The notes under the pieces: model-generated
Database searches by the model: none
Told to the model about the DNA's origin: nothing
What the model saw: the letters and a program-made list of their open reading frames with translations, nothing else
Part shown: piece by piece, positions 9,192 through 18,572 of the stretch
Layout of the letters: every line of letters begins with the position of its first letter
Position numbering within the stretch: the stretch's first letter is position 1
NCBI RefSeq assembly: GCF_913063425.1
Contig: NZ_CAJXYK010000027.1
Span: forward strand, 1 to 64,000
Source of the DNA: an uncultured Thiohalocapsa sp.
GTDB taxonomy: Bacteria > Pseudomonadota > Gammaproteobacteria > Chromatiales > Chromatiaceae
Reading direction: 5' to 3'
DNA length: 64,000 bases
Program-made: the position numbers and the translations under genes

Positions 9192-9638
9192 TCAGCCCTG
9201 CCCGAGCAGCTCCGTGAGGCGCGCGATCTCCTGCTGCGCCTCCACCTGCTCGGTGACGTCGTACTGCACGCCGAGGTAGTAGATGACCCGACCGTCCGGG
9301 TCGAGCAGGGGGCGGATGCTGAGGCGGTTGTAGAAGCGGGTGCCGTCCTTGCGGTAGTTGCGCAGCGTCACTTCCACCGGGCGCTCCTCGGCGAGGGCCG
9401 CGCGAATCTCCGTGATGCCGGGCTGCTCGCGGTCGTCGCCCTGCAGGAAGCGGCAGTTGCGGCCGAGGATCTCGTCCTGGCTGTAGCCGGTCATGCGCTC
9501 GAACACGGCGTTGGCGAACACGATAGGATTGTCCGGCAGATCCGGATCGGACAAGGTGACGCCATTGACGCAGCTGTCCAGGATCTGCGCCAGCACCGTG
9601 GGGATCATGCCGGGGTCTTTTTCGACGACGAAGTTCAT
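9192..9638 (-). CDS. Short LOV-domain photosensor
   Basis: A 148-residue single PAS/LOV protein. The flavin-binding signature GRNCRFLQG with the photoreactive Cys is intact (about residue 60). Other LOV residues follow: NYRKDGTRFYN, and GVQYDVTE with the Gln that hydrogen-bonds the flavin. A helical C-terminal tail (about 130-148) could dimerise. There is no output domain, so it would signal through a partner. The start was chosen at 9638 because AGAGG precedes it; two in-frame ATGs lie further upstream (up to 9683). Confidence 0.85.
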   Translation of the reverse strand: MNFVVEKDPGMIPTVLAQILDSCVNGVTLSDPDLPDNPIVFANAVFERMTGYSQDEILGRNCRFLQGDDREQPGITEIRAALAEERPVEVTLRNYRKDGTRFYNRLSIRPLLDPDGRVIYYLGVQYDVTEQVEAQQEIARLTELLGQG

Positions 9639-9747
9639 GACGGCCTCTGCCGATTGCTTTGCCGGCATGCGTCGGTCGGCCACTGCCGCACCGCGCCGGC
9701 GGTTGTGTGCGCGGCATGCGGGCGTGCGCCGCCCTCAGGCCGCGGGG

Positions 9748-10212
9748 TCATGCCGACTGCCGCTCGGGCGGCGCGCATTCCGCCTCGATGAGCCGCTTGA
9801 GGTTGCGCACCGTGCGCTCGGCGCCATCCTGGACCGCCGCGCGGATGAGCTTCTCGAACGGGCGCATCATCAGGTCGATGCGCCGCAGCTCGAAGGTGAA
9901 GGTGAGCCTGGTATGCTGCACGGCGGCGTCGAACCGATAGTCCACCAGGAACGGAAAGCTCGTACCCTGGAAGGTAAGCCGCTCGGCCGGCTGCATCTGC
10001 GTGATCTTGAACGTAGACTCGGTACGCCGGCCCTGGTCCACCCGCACCTGCCGCGCGAGCGTGCCCACACGCATCGGCCCCTTGGAGATGAGCCGCAGCT
10101 CCTTCACCTCCGGCGACCAGCGCGGATAGTTCTGCTCGAAATCCTCGGCGATAAAGGCATACACCGCGTCCGGCGGCCGCTCGATCTCGATGCTCGCTTG
10201 CGCTTTGACCAC
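9748..10212 (-). CDS. SRPBCC (START-like) family protein
   Basis: A 154-residue protein starting at GTG, with a G-rich GGGGGA ribosome site just upstream. The pattern ASIEIERPPDAVYAFI near the N-terminus, the central Arg-Val-Gly-Thr strand and a C-terminal helix ending in ERTVRNLKRLIE are typical of polyketide-cyclase/dehydrase-like SRPBCC lipid or ligand-binding proteins. It is divergent from the MFS gene. The ligand cannot be told from sequence. Confidence 0.75.
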   Translation of the reverse strand: MVKAQASIEIERPPDAVYAFIAEDFEQNYPRWSPEVKELRLISKGPMRVGTLARQVRVDQGRRTESTFKITQMQPAERLTFQGTSFPFLVDYRFDAAVQHTRLTFTFELRRIDLMMRPFEKLIRAAVQDGAERTVRNLKRLIEAECAPPERQSA

Positions 10213-10320
10213 GACAGTCCCCCGAGAACGATCTTCCAAGCCGGCAGCTGCGCGATGCACAGCGCCCGCGCGCACGTGTTTGTTGCGACCCGGATTGCCC
10301 CCTGCGGTTCCGTCAGCATT

Positions 10321-11706
10321 ATGAACGACACACGACCCCGGAACGAGCCCACCGATGCCATGCCGGCGGCAACCTACCCCAGCGCGCCGGAGCGAGCCCT
10401 GGGCCAGCTCTACGACTTCGTCACCGGTGACGAGGACGCCCGCGTCTGCCGCGACATCCCACCCGAGTCCTGTGACGATCAGCCGCGCAACTTCTTCGCC
10501 TACCTCGGCGCCAATCTGCTGAGCAAAGTGGCGGACGAGCTCTCCAGCGCCAAGCTGGTGCTGCCCTGGCTGCTGGGCGCCCTGGGGGCGCCCGCGGTGT
10601 TCGTGGGTCTCCTGGTGCCCATCCGCGAGTCCGGCGTGCTGCTGCCGCAGCTGGCGGTGGCGGCCTACATCCGGCGCATGCGCCTGCGCAAGCCGGTCTG
10701 GATCATCGGCGCCCTGCTCTCCGCCCTCGCCCTCGGCGCCATGGCGCTGGCCGCACTGACCCTGGCCGGCGCCGCCGCCGGCTGGGCCGTGGTGGGGTTG
10801 CTGGTGGTGTTCAGCCTCGCGCGGGGCCTGTGCTCGGTGTCGGCCAAGGACGTGCTCGGCAAGACCGTCTCCAAGTCCCGCCGGGGGCGCCTCATGGGAT
10901 GGTCCGCCGGCATTGCGGGCGCCGCCACCCTGGGGCTCGGGCTCGCGCTGGGCGTGCTCGGCGACGTCGCGTCGGAACGGCTGGTGTACGCCCTGCTGCT
11001 GGCCGCCGGCGGTGTGCTGTTCGTGCTCGGCGCCCTGGTGTTCGCCGGCATCCGCGAGCAGCCGGGGGCCACCGCCGGCGGCGGCAACGCCCTCACCGAG
11101 GCCCTGGCGAGCCTGGACCTGCTGCGCACCGACCGGGACTTCCGCCGCTATCTGCTCACCCGCATCGGGCTCCTGAGCCTGGCGCTGGCACCCCCCTTCT
11201 ACGTGCTGCTGCTGCAGCGCAGCAGCGACACGGCCCTGTCCGGGCTCGGGCTGCTGATCATCGCAAGCGGCCTCGCCAGCGCCTTGAGCGCGCCCATCTG
11301 GGGCCGGCTCAGCGACCGCTCCGCACGCCTGGTCATCGCGCTGGCCGCGGCAGTCGGCGGCGTCACCGGCATCGCCACCTGGGTCGTGGCCCAGGACGGC
11401 GTCCAGGGGGCGGCCCTCGCCTGGCTCCTGGCGGGGCTCTTCCTGTCCGTCAACATCGCCCACGCCGGCGTGCGCCTTGGCCGTAAGGTCTACCTGGTGG
11501 ATCTGGCCAACAGCGACAATCGCGCCGCGATGGTGGCGGTGAGCAATACCATCATCGGCATCGCCATGCTGCTCGGCGGCGTCATCGGCTTGCTCGCCGA
11601 CCTCTACGACACTGCCACGGTCATCGGCATCCTTGGCCTGGGCGCGCTGGCCGTGGCGGTCTATGCGCTCGGGCTGCGTGAGGTCTCCGTGGACCACGGA
11701 GACTGA
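10321..11706 (+). CDS. MFS permease
   Basis: A 461-residue membrane protein with about twelve hydrophobic helices after a soluble N-terminal region of some 60 residues that carries Asp/Cys. A loop between helices 2 and 3 (RRMRLRKPVW) and the mid-protein WGRLSDRSAR motif are MFS hallmarks. The substrate is unknown. It is followed 7 bases later by epmB and may be co-transcribed. Long antisense frames across it are shadows. Confidence 0.8.
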   Translation: MNDTRPRNEPTDAMPAATYPSAPERALGQLYDFVTGDEDARVCRDIPPESCDDQPRNFFAYLGANLLSKVADELSSAKLVLPWLLGALGAPAVFVGLLVPIRESGVLLPQLAVAAYIRRMRLRKPVWIIGALLSALALGAMALAALTLAGAAAGWAVVGLLVVFSLARGLCSVSAKDVLGKTVSKSRRGRLMGWSAGIAGAATLGLGLALGVLGDVASERLVYALLLAAGGVLFVLGALVFAGIREQPGATAGGGNALTEALASLDLLRTDRDFRRYLLTRIGLLSLALAPPFYVLLLQRSSDTALSGLGLLIIASGLASALSAPIWGRLSDRSARLVIALAAAVGGVTGIATWVVAQDGVQGAALAWLLAGLFLSVNIAHAGVRLGRKVYLVDLANSDNRAAMVAVSNTIIGIAMLLGGVIGLLADLYDTATVIGILGLGALAVAVYALGLREVSVDHGD

Positions 11707-11713
11707 GCCGACC

Positions 11714-12709
11714 ATGCCCGATGCCGCGGCGCAGCCACCCCGTTGGCAGCAGGAGCTGGCCAGCGCGTTCACCCAGGCGGACGCGCTGCTGGACTTCCTC
11801 GCCATCCCCACCGCAGCCCGCGGGCGGGTGCTGCGGCAGCCGAAGGACTTTCGGCTCCTGGTGCCCAGGGGCTTCGCGGCCCTGATGCGCCGGGGCGATC
11901 CCGATGATCCGCTGCTGCGCCAGGTGCTGCCGCTCACCGCTGAGCTCCAGGCACGGGAGGGCTTCGGGCCTGATCCCCTGGACGAGGCTTCAGCGCGCAC
12001 GCAGGCGGGCCTGCTGCGCAAGTACCAGGGCCGGGCACTGCTGCTCGCCGCCGGTGGCTGCGCGGTGCATTGCCGCTACTGCTTTCGGCGACACTTCCCG
12101 TACGCGGCACTGCCGGGGCGCAGCGCTCTGGACGGCTCCCTCGCCGAGCTCGCGGCGGCAGAGGACGTGCAGGAGGTCATCCTGAGCGGTGGGGACCCGC
12201 TCCTGCTCGACGATGCCGCGCTTGGGGATCTGCTGGCGCGCATCGCCGCGCTCCCGCACATACGCCGCATCCGCGTCCACAGCCGCCTGCCGGTGGTGCT
12301 GCCGAGCCGGGTGACGCCGGCACTGTGCGGATGCCTCGGCGGACTGCCCAAGCCCTGCGTTGTGGTGATTCACGCCAACCACCCCGCCGAGCTCGGCACG
12401 GCGGCGGCCGAGGCCCTTGCTGCCCTGCGCCGCGCCGGCGTGGTGCTGCTGAACCAAAGTGTGCTCTTACACGGCGTCAACGACGATGCAGCTTGCCTGG
12501 TCGCCCTCAGTGAGCGCCTGTTCGAGGCCGGTGTGCTGCCCTACTACCTGCATCAACTGGACCCGGTGGCCGGCGCCGGGCACTTCGCGGTGGACGACGA
12601 GCGGGCGCGCCGCATCGCGACGAATCTGCGGGCGCGCCTGCCGGGGTATCTGACCCCGTTGCTGGTGCGCGAAACGCCGGGCGCAGCCTACAAGCTGCCG
12701 CTGTCGTGA
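11714..12709 (+). CDS. epmB: EF-P (R)-beta-lysine 2,3-aminomutase EpmB
   Basis: A 331-residue radical SAM enzyme that makes (R)-beta-lysine for modification of elongation factor P by EpmA. The iron-sulfur motif CAVHCRYCFRR is intact, followed by EVILSGGDPLLL, IRVHSRLPVVLP and the PLP/substrate region around LYYLHQLDPVAGAGHF. The length fits the EpmB (YjeK) family. Neither efp nor epmA lies in the window. The start at 11714 lies just after the upstream MFS stop; a longer upstream frame overlaps that gene. Confidence 0.9.
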   Translation: MPDAAAQPPRWQQELASAFTQADALLDFLAIPTAARGRVLRQPKDFRLLVPRGFAALMRRGDPDDPLLRQVLPLTAELQAREGFGPDPLDEASARTQAGLLRKYQGRALLLAAGGCAVHCRYCFRRHFPYAALPGRSALDGSLAELAAAEDVQEVILSGGDPLLLDDAALGDLLARIAALPHIRRIRVHSRLPVVLPSRVTPALCGCLGGLPKPCVVVIHANHPAELGTAAAEALAALRRAGVVLLNQSVLLHGVNDDAACLVALSERLFEAGVLPYYLHQLDPVAGAGHFAVDDERARRIATNLRARLPGYLTPLLVRETPGAAYKLPLS

Positions 12710-12847
12710 TCGCCGACACACCGGCGCCGGTTTCCGACGGCAGGGCGCATGTGGATAATCGGGCGGAGGCGAGCTTTGTCGTCGCCCAGTCCGTCCGCCC
12801 AGTCCGTCCGCCCCGCCCGTTCGCCCAACCCGCCCACCCCAGCCCGC

Positions 12848-15058
12848 ATGCCCTCCGATTCTTCCGGCACCCCCCCGACGTTGGTGCTCCTCGGCCCCGC
12901 GGCCTGGGCCGCCCAAGCCGCCGCGGCGCTGGGCCAGGCGGTGCCCGGCGCGGTAACGCGCACCTGCACCGACCCGGCGCAACTGCCTGCCCTGCTGCCG
13001 ATGCACGGCCCCGCCGCCATCCTGGCCCACATGGGCGCCGGGAGCGCCCCGGCACCGCTGGCTCGGCTGGTAACCGCGTACCCGCAGGTGCCGCTGACCC
13101 TCGCGGCAGCAGCGGATGTATCCGCCACGACCCTTCTGGAGGTCATGGGCGCCGGCGCGACGGGGCTCGCCCGTGCGGACGACGGAACCGCACTCGCGGC
13201 AGCCGTACGCCGCGCCTTCGCCCTGCCAGCAGCGCCCGCGGCAACGGGTGCAGCCTCCGCAGATGCGGGCCGATCGCTCTGTGCCCTGGCTGATCGGGTC
13301 GAGCAGCCCCTGGCACTGGTGCGCGATGCCCGGGTGGTGCACCTGAACCCCACCCTGCAGGGCCTGCTGGGGCTGACGCAGGGGAACGCCTTCGTGCAGC
13401 GTCCACTGGCGGATTTTGCCGCGCCCGAGTCGGTCAAGCCCCTGGCTGCACTGCTGGCGCGGGCACTGCTGCTGGACCTGGATGACAAGACCCGCGAGAC
13501 CCTGCGCTTCGTGCCGCAGGCGGGGCCCGCCTTCACCGCGGAGGTGACGGCCACACCCCTGGCCATCGACGGTGGTCAGGGGCTCGCCGTGGCCCTGAGC
13601 CCCAGCAACAGGGGCGACACCGATGGGTTGGTTGCGCCCCGCGGGAACGACCGCCTCCGGCTCCTGCAGCGCCTTGGCGTCCTAACGGACGACGCCAGCC
13701 CCGTCGAGCGCAGCTCCGCCTTGGCGCTGGCCGTGGTGGCGGATTACGCAGATCATCGCAGTGCCCTCGGTTTCGACGGCGCGGCTGAGCTGGTCCAGAC
13801 GCTGGCCGACTGTCTGCGTGCCGCGGCACCGGCTGACAGCGGCTGCTTCATCGTCGCCGAGGATAGTTGCGCCCTGCTTGTGGAAGATCTGAGCACGGCG
13901 GAGCTGGATCAGCTGCGGCGGCGACTCAGGGCGGCGCCCGCGGAGAGTGATCAGCCGGCGTTGCGGCAACTGCGGCTGCGCTTAGGGCTGACCCGGGTCG
14001 CACCTGGTGTCGGGGCCCCCGCGGACGTGCTGGATCGTGCCGTGGCGGACGCCTGGCCCATCGCCGCCACGGACACCGTGGGCACAGAGACCACAGAGGG
14101 GCTCGACCTGCTCGCCCCGGGCGACAGCACGGACCTTCAGCACTCGGCGCCGTTGCATCCTGCGGGCACGCCGGTCCCCGAGACGCCCGCCTCGGGGGCG
14201 GAGCCGCCGCGGCTCAGCCTGTCAGCGCACGAAGATGCGGGCGAGACCGTGGTGGTGGACGATCTCGCCGAGCGCATCCAGCGGGCACTCGCGACGGAAG
14301 GCTTCACGCTCGCGCTGCAGCCCATCATCAGCCTGCTGGGCGACAGCCGCGAGCACTACAGCGTTCTGCTGCGCCTGCGCCGCCCGGACGGGACCCTCGC
14401 CAGCGCCGGGGAGATCATCCGCTCCGCAGCGGCCAGCGGCCGCATGGCGGACATCGACCGTTGGATGATTCGCTCCGCGCTGCGGCTCCTGAGCCAGCGT
14501 CGCCGCATCGGCGAGCACGCCGCCTTCTTCATCAGCCTGTCGGCCGATCTCGTCGCGGACGAGCATCTGCTGATCTGGATCTGCGATGCGCTGCGGGAGT
14601 TCGACATCCGCGGCAGCTGGCTCACGTTCCAGATGCGCGAGCAGGATGCCCAGGCACAGCCCGAGCGTTGGGCGGACCTCGTGGCCGGGCTGCGCGAAAT
14701 CCGCTGCCGCATCTGCGTCAACCAGCACGGCCTCGTGGACGCGCTGGACAGCAGCGCCGTCGGCAGGCCGGATTTCGTCAAGCTCGCCCCCGCACTCGCC
14801 GCCGGCCTCTCGGCGGACAAGGACAAGCAGCAGCACCTGCTGGAGCTCATTCGCCTCGCCCGCGCTCGGGACATCCGCAGCATCATCACGGGTGTCGAGG
14901 ACAGTCGTGCGCTGAATCTGCTCTGGGACGCCGGCATCGAATACGTGCAGGGCGACTATCTGCAGCCACCCACCACGAGTCTGGACCTGCCGCAGGACGG
15001 CGACAGCACCACCGCGGCGTCGGGTCCGGATTCTGAGCGTCTGTCGCTGCGCTTGTAA
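12848..15058 (+). CDS. FimX-like degenerate GGDEF/EAL protein
   Basis: A 736-residue cytosolic protein. The N-terminal ~120 residues resemble a receiver-like fold; a PAS-like region and a degenerate GGDEF region lacking the signature follow. The EAL domain (about 470-710) has lost its catalytic residues: the EAL position reads YSVLLRL, and DDFGTG is replaced by VNQHGLVDAL. FimX-like features remain (LLIWICDAL, and YVQGDYLQPP at the end). It is most likely a c-di-GMP-binding effector for type IV pili rather than an enzyme. The start was chosen at the ATG after a Pro/Arg-rich leader. Confidence 0.75.
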   Translation: MPSDSSGTPPTLVLLGPAAWAAQAAAALGQAVPGAVTRTCTDPAQLPALLPMHGPAAILAHMGAGSAPAPLARLVTAYPQVPLTLAAAADVSATTLLEVMGAGATGLARADDGTALAAAVRRAFALPAAPAATGAASADAGRSLCALADRVEQPLALVRDARVVHLNPTLQGLLGLTQGNAFVQRPLADFAAPESVKPLAALLARALLLDLDDKTRETLRFVPQAGPAFTAEVTATPLAIDGGQGLAVALSPSNRGDTDGLVAPRGNDRLRLLQRLGVLTDDASPVERSSALALAVVADYADHRSALGFDGAAELVQTLADCLRAAAPADSGCFIVAEDSCALLVEDLSTAELDQLRRRLRAAPAESDQPALRQLRLRLGLTRVAPGVGAPADVLDRAVADAWPIAATDTVGTETTEGLDLLAPGDSTDLQHSAPLHPAGTPVPETPASGAEPPRLSLSAHEDAGETVVVDDLAERIQRALATEGFTLALQPIISLLGDSREHYSVLLRLRRPDGTLASAGEIIRSAAASGRMADIDRWMIRSALRLLSQRRRIGEHAAFFISLSADLVADEHLLIWICDALREFDIRGSWLTFQMREQDAQAQPERWADLVAGLREIRCRICVNQHGLVDALDSSAVGRPDFVKLAPALAAGLSADKDKQQHLLELIRLARARDIRSIITGVEDSRALNLLWDAGIEYVQGDYLQPPTTSLDLPQDGDSTTAASGPDSERLSLRL

Positions 15059-15080
15059 TGAGCTCCGCCGCGGCCGGTAC

Positions 15081-16088
15081 TCAACCGGCGTTGGCGATGC
15101 CGTGCGGCACATGGCCGGTGGCGACGCGGCCGCGCGCATCGGCACAATGACCCTCCTGATCGTCGAAGTAGATGTCCGCGTCGAAGGCCTCCAGGAATGG
15201 CCCCTTCGGCAGTCCACCGAGGAACAGGGCCTCATCGATGCGGATGCCCCAGTCGCGCAGGGTGCGGATGACGCGCTCATGCGAGGGTGCACCGCGCGCG
15301 GTGATGAGCGCCGTGCGCAGCGGCGCATCCTGCGGCGGGAAGAGCGCCTGGAGCCGGTGCAGGGCGAGCAGGAAGGGCTTAAAGGGACCGGCGGACAGCG
15401 GAACCGAGGCCGCGGCCACCTCGCGCGCGTTGAAGGCCGCGAGGCCTTCGCTGCGATAGACGCGCTCGGCCTCGTCGGAGAAGAGCACGGCGTCGCCGTC
15501 GAATGCGATGCGTACCGGTGAGCCGTCGGCGCATGCGGTCTGCGCGGGTGCCGGCATCAGGGTGGCCGCGGCACAGCCCGCCGCCAGCGCCTGGCGCACG
15601 TCATCCGGGTCCGCGGACAGGAACAGGTGCGCATCGAAGGCGCTGACATACCGGTAGGGGCTGGCCCCGCCGGTGAAGGCCGCCCGGGTGATGTCGAGCC
15701 CGTGGTGGCGAATGGAATTGAAGACCCTGAGACCGGTGTCGGAGCTGTTGCGGGACAGGAGGATCACCTCCACCCGCCCGGCCTCGCCGATGCGCTCGTT
15801 CAGCGCCAGCAGCTTCTGCACCAGGGCGAAAGCGACGCCCGGAGCGAGCACCTCGTTCTCCCGGGCCACCTGGTAGGCATGGTAGGCGTCCACGCCCTCG
15901 GCTTTGAAGATGCGATGGGACTCGTCGAGGTCGAAGAGCGCCCGTGACGAGATCGCCACCACGAGGCGAATGGGCGCAGTGCGCCGGCTGTCGTCCACCG
16001 TTGCAGCCGGCGGCTGCGGTGTCGTGCCCGCCGGCCCCGGCGCTGGCCGACGCAGCTGCGCGGGCGCTTGACCGCCGCCGGCCTGCAT
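15081..16088 (-). CDS. 5'-nucleotidase (PF06189-type)
   Basis: A 335-residue cytoplasmic protein. After a Pro/Ala-rich N-terminus come RLVVAISSRALFDLDESHRIF (part of a longer motif), VILLSRNSSDTG, and AFDGDAVLFSDEAE, which carries the HAD-like nucleophile Asp pair, then VALFLGG-like and DIYFDDQEGH. These are typical of the bacterial cytosolic 5'-nucleotidase family acting on nucleoside monophosphates. It converges with the FimX-like gene. Confidence 0.85.
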   Translation of the reverse strand: MQAGGGQAPAQLRRPAPGPAGTTPQPPAATVDDSRRTAPIRLVVAISSRALFDLDESHRIFKAEGVDAYHAYQVARENEVLAPGVAFALVQKLLALNERIGEAGRVEVILLSRNSSDTGLRVFNSIRHHGLDITRAAFTGGASPYRYVSAFDAHLFLSADPDDVRQALAAGCAAATLMPAPAQTACADGSPVRIAFDGDAVLFSDEAERVYRSEGLAAFNAREVAAASVPLSAGPFKPFLLALHRLQALFPPQDAPLRTALITARGAPSHERVIRTLRDWGIRIDEALFLGGLPKGPFLEAFDADIYFDDQEGHCADARGRVATGHVPHGIANAG

Positions 16089-16106
16089 TTATCGGGGCGC
16101 CTGCAT

Positions 16107-16640
16107 CTACCAGGGCATGAAGCTGTTGATGAAGTGCATGGGCCGGCCGATGTTGCGGTTCATGATGCCCACTTCGTCACGCATGGTCGCCGTGGAGTAG
16201 GTCATGGACTGCATCGATTGGTCCATGCCCTGGATGGTGGTCAGCATGGGCTCCAGCACGCTCACGTCCCGCGCCATGGAGTCCACGCCCACGGCCATGG
16301 TGCGCACGTTGGAGCTGATCTGGCCCATATTGTCGGAGATGGACTGCATGTTGCTTGCCAGCACCGTCATGTTCGAATCCACACTGATGGCAAGGTAGTG
16401 CACATCCTTGGCGAGGCTGAACACCAGGTAGAAGCCGTAGGCCGCGAGGATGATGAACGCGAACAGCGATGGATAGACGATCAGCTCCCAGCGGCGGGCG
16501 CTGTTCTCGAAGGCCTGGGACAGCCGGTCCATGGCGAAGGCGTTTGCCTGGGAGTCCGTGGCGTCATCTTGCAGTGCCTCCGGGCCATTCCCGGCCTGAT
16601 GCGGCGCGCCTGTGTCGGGATCGGTTTTTGGATGCGCCAT
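16107..16640 (-). CDS. Single-span membrane protein with coiled coil
   Basis: A 177-residue protein. The N-terminal ~45 residues are polar; one hydrophobic helix lies at about residues 53-76. The rest is a long Met/Ser-rich heptad region (IQGMDQSMQSM, SDNMGQISSN) likely to form a periplasmic coiled coil. No named family was recognised. It sits between the 5'-nucleotidase (18 bases) and the ParA-like gene on the same strand. Confidence 0.7.
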   Translation of the reverse strand: MAHPKTDPDTGAPHQAGNGPEALQDDATDSQANAFAMDRLSQAFENSARRWELIVYPSLFAFIILAAYGFYLVFSLAKDVHYLAISVDSNMTVLASNMQSISDNMGQISSNVRTMAVGVDSMARDVSVLEPMLTTIQGMDQSMQSMTYSTATMRDEVGIMNRNIGRPMHFINSFMPW

Positions 16641-16806
16641 CGACTTGATTGCCTCAGTGAACGGGTCTTATTCTGCGGCGCGGCTCATGGTGCCTCCACC
16701 CCGCTTCGGGCAGCGGACCGGAGCCCGCGGCGCGTTGCGGACGTATGACCCTAGAGCCTAACACAAAGACTCGGAATTCCCACCGCACGACGGGCGCGCG
16801 CGCTGC

Positions 16807-17448
16807 TCAGCTCAGCAGGTGCGGAAAGACTGCCGCCGCCAGCGCGTAGAACTCCTTTGCACCCTTGCCCCTGGGCTCCAGCTCGAACACGGCGAGCCCT
16901 TCGCTGAAGGAGCGGCGAAACACCGTTCGCTGCGACAGTCGCGGCTTGATGAAGCGCACGTCGGGCAGCGACACCAGCGCGGCGGCGGCCTCGTTGGTCT
17001 CGCGCACGGCATGGTGGGTGTCACCGCGGTTGATGAAGCCGATGATCTCCGCAGGCGCAGCGCGCTCCACCGAGCGCACCAGTCGGGCGAAGCGCTGGGT
17101 CGACCAGATGTCCGCCTGCGACGGCGGCACCGGCACGATCACGCGGTCACACAAAGCGAGCGAGGTGCGCACCGCATCCATGTCCGCGGTGCCGATGTCG
17201 ATGATGGTCTCGTCGTGCTCGGCGAGCCCGTCCGGGGTCAGCGCGCTGCGGTCGCGCACCAGGAGCGTCGGCTCGAACCCCTCTTCGGCCCGCACCTCGG
17301 TGACGTCCGTAAGTGTGGCCTGCGGGTCCGCATCCAGCAGCTGCACATCGACGTCCGCCATGGCGAGCCAGACGCCCAGATTGAAGGTGAGCGTGCTCTT
17401 ACCGGAGCCTCCCTTGAGACTCCCAATCACGGTGATCATGCCGGACAA
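16807..17448 (-). CDS. Orphan ParA/MinD-type ATPase
   Basis: A 213-residue P-loop ATPase of the deviant Walker A type (KGGSGKST, residues 12-19). DADPQATLTD and a switch II-like DIGTADMD follow, with VPVPPSQADIW later. No ParB, centromere or replication partner is nearby, so it is not an obvious plasmid or chromosome partition pair. It could position a protein complex such as a pilus or chemotaxis cluster. Translation could start at codon 1 or at the ATG at 17439. Confidence 0.8.
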   Translation of the reverse strand: MSGMITVIGSLKGGSGKSTLTFNLGVWLAMADVDVQLLDADPQATLTDVTEVRAEEGFEPTLLVRDRSALTPDGLAEHDETIIDIGTADMDAVRTSLALCDRVIVPVPPSQADIWSTQRFARLVRSVERAAPAEIIGFINRGDTHHAVRETNEAAAALVSLPDVRFIKPRLSQRTVFRRSFSEGLAVFELEPRGKGAKEFYALAAAVFPHLLS

Positions 17449-17657
17449 ACTCCCCTGCGCTGGCGCTCAACAACAGCGCGCAAGCATACCGCACCGAACC
17501 CCTGGAATCTGCGGCGATCACCGACGGGTGGCGCCGTCCCGTGGGCCTCCTGAGCGTGCAGCGGACCGCCGCACAGGCCATGGTCGTGCAAGGATGCCGG
17601 GTATGACGCCGCGTGCTCGTCCGCAATCGCCGAGGCCGCGCCGCCGGCGGCAGGCGC

Positions 17658-18479
17658 TTAAGGGCCGCTGCGGTAGTAGCGCCGGTAGAAGTCGTCCTGC
17701 GGTGCCGCGCCCGGTGCAGGTGCGTAGCCGAAGGCCGTGCCGCGCTCATCTCGATCACGCGGACGGTAGCGGCTCTCATCCCGCCAGGGATCGGCGAAGC
17801 GACCGTCGCGGGACGCCTCCCGGTGGCGCTCCTGCTCCCGACGTGTGAGCGGCCGAAACTGGTAGCCGAAGACGCCGCCGCCCGCCTGCTGCTCCAGGTC
17901 AGGATCATCCCGGAAACGATAGCGCGGGCGCGCCGGCGGTGCGCGCCAGCCGGAGTAGCCGTCCCCCGCCTGCTGCCGCCTGGGGGCTGCATAAATATCT
18001 GCGGAATAGTCCGGCGCCCGGAAGCTGTCCGGACGGTCGCCGTATTCGGGCAGCGGCTCCTGCGCCCAGTCCGGGGCGCCGTAGCCGTTGGGGGACACCC
18101 GGTCAGCCGGCTCGGCATCAGGTCGGCGGCTCTCGGTCGGGTCCGCCGGCGAGTAGCCATAGCCGTCTGCCGCGCCATAGCCGTCATCGACGCGCCGCTC
18201 CCACCCGGCGTAGCCACCTGCCTGCGGGCGGGCACCCCCGAAGCGACGGTCGCGGTCATCGCGGCGGAAGGCGTCGTAGTGATACCCGCCGCCGGCGTCT
18301 GCGCCGTACCAGTCGCCGGCGTCGGCGCGCCCGGTGTCCGGGCGGTAGCCGCTGCCCGCGTTGTACCACCCCGGGTCCGGTGCGCCGTAGAGGTCGTCAG
18401 CTGTCAACGGGCTCGCGAGAAACGCCGCCGGGGCGAGCCACAGGGCCAGGACCAGGATTCTCAGCATGAGCATTACCAC
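17658..18479 (-). CDS. Secreted Gly/Tyr/Asp/Arg-rich low-complexity protein
   Basis: A 273-residue protein with a signal peptide (about 1-27, AFLASPLTA then DD). The mature part is dominated by G, Y, D, R and P, with repeats such as YGAPD, DGYG and RYRFRDDP. It lacks Cys and a hydrophobic core, so it is probably disordered or an envelope-associated protein. No family was recognised. Confidence 0.6.
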   Translation of the reverse strand: MVMLMLRILVLALWLAPAAFLASPLTADDLYGAPDPGWYNAGSGYRPDTGRADAGDWYGADAGGGYHYDAFRRDDRDRRFGGARPQAGGYAGWERRVDDGYGAADGYGYSPADPTESRRPDAEPADRVSPNGYGAPDWAQEPLPEYGDRPDSFRAPDYSADIYAAPRRQQAGDGYSGWRAPPARPRYRFRDDPDLEQQAGGGVFGYQFRPLTRREQERHREASRDGRFADPWRDESRYRPRDRDERGTAFGYAPAPGAAPQDDFYRRYYRSGP

Positions 18480-18572
18480 CAGCGGCGCAGTCCAGTCATG
18501 TCGGCCGCCACGGGCAGCCGTCGTCTTCAGTCTAGCCGCAGCGGCGTCGAATGACCGGCCGGAGCACCCGGT

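Noticed and set aside
9748..12021. A 757-codon minus-strand frame across the MFS gene
   Set aside because: Only its last ~154 codons (the SRPBCC gene) have family features; the rest is Gln/Gly/His-rich antisense shadow of the MFS and epmB genes.
12720..12847. Pyrimidine-rich direct repeats (CCCAGTCCGTCCG) before the FimX-like gene
   Set aside because: Short local duplication in a spacer; no wider pattern seen.
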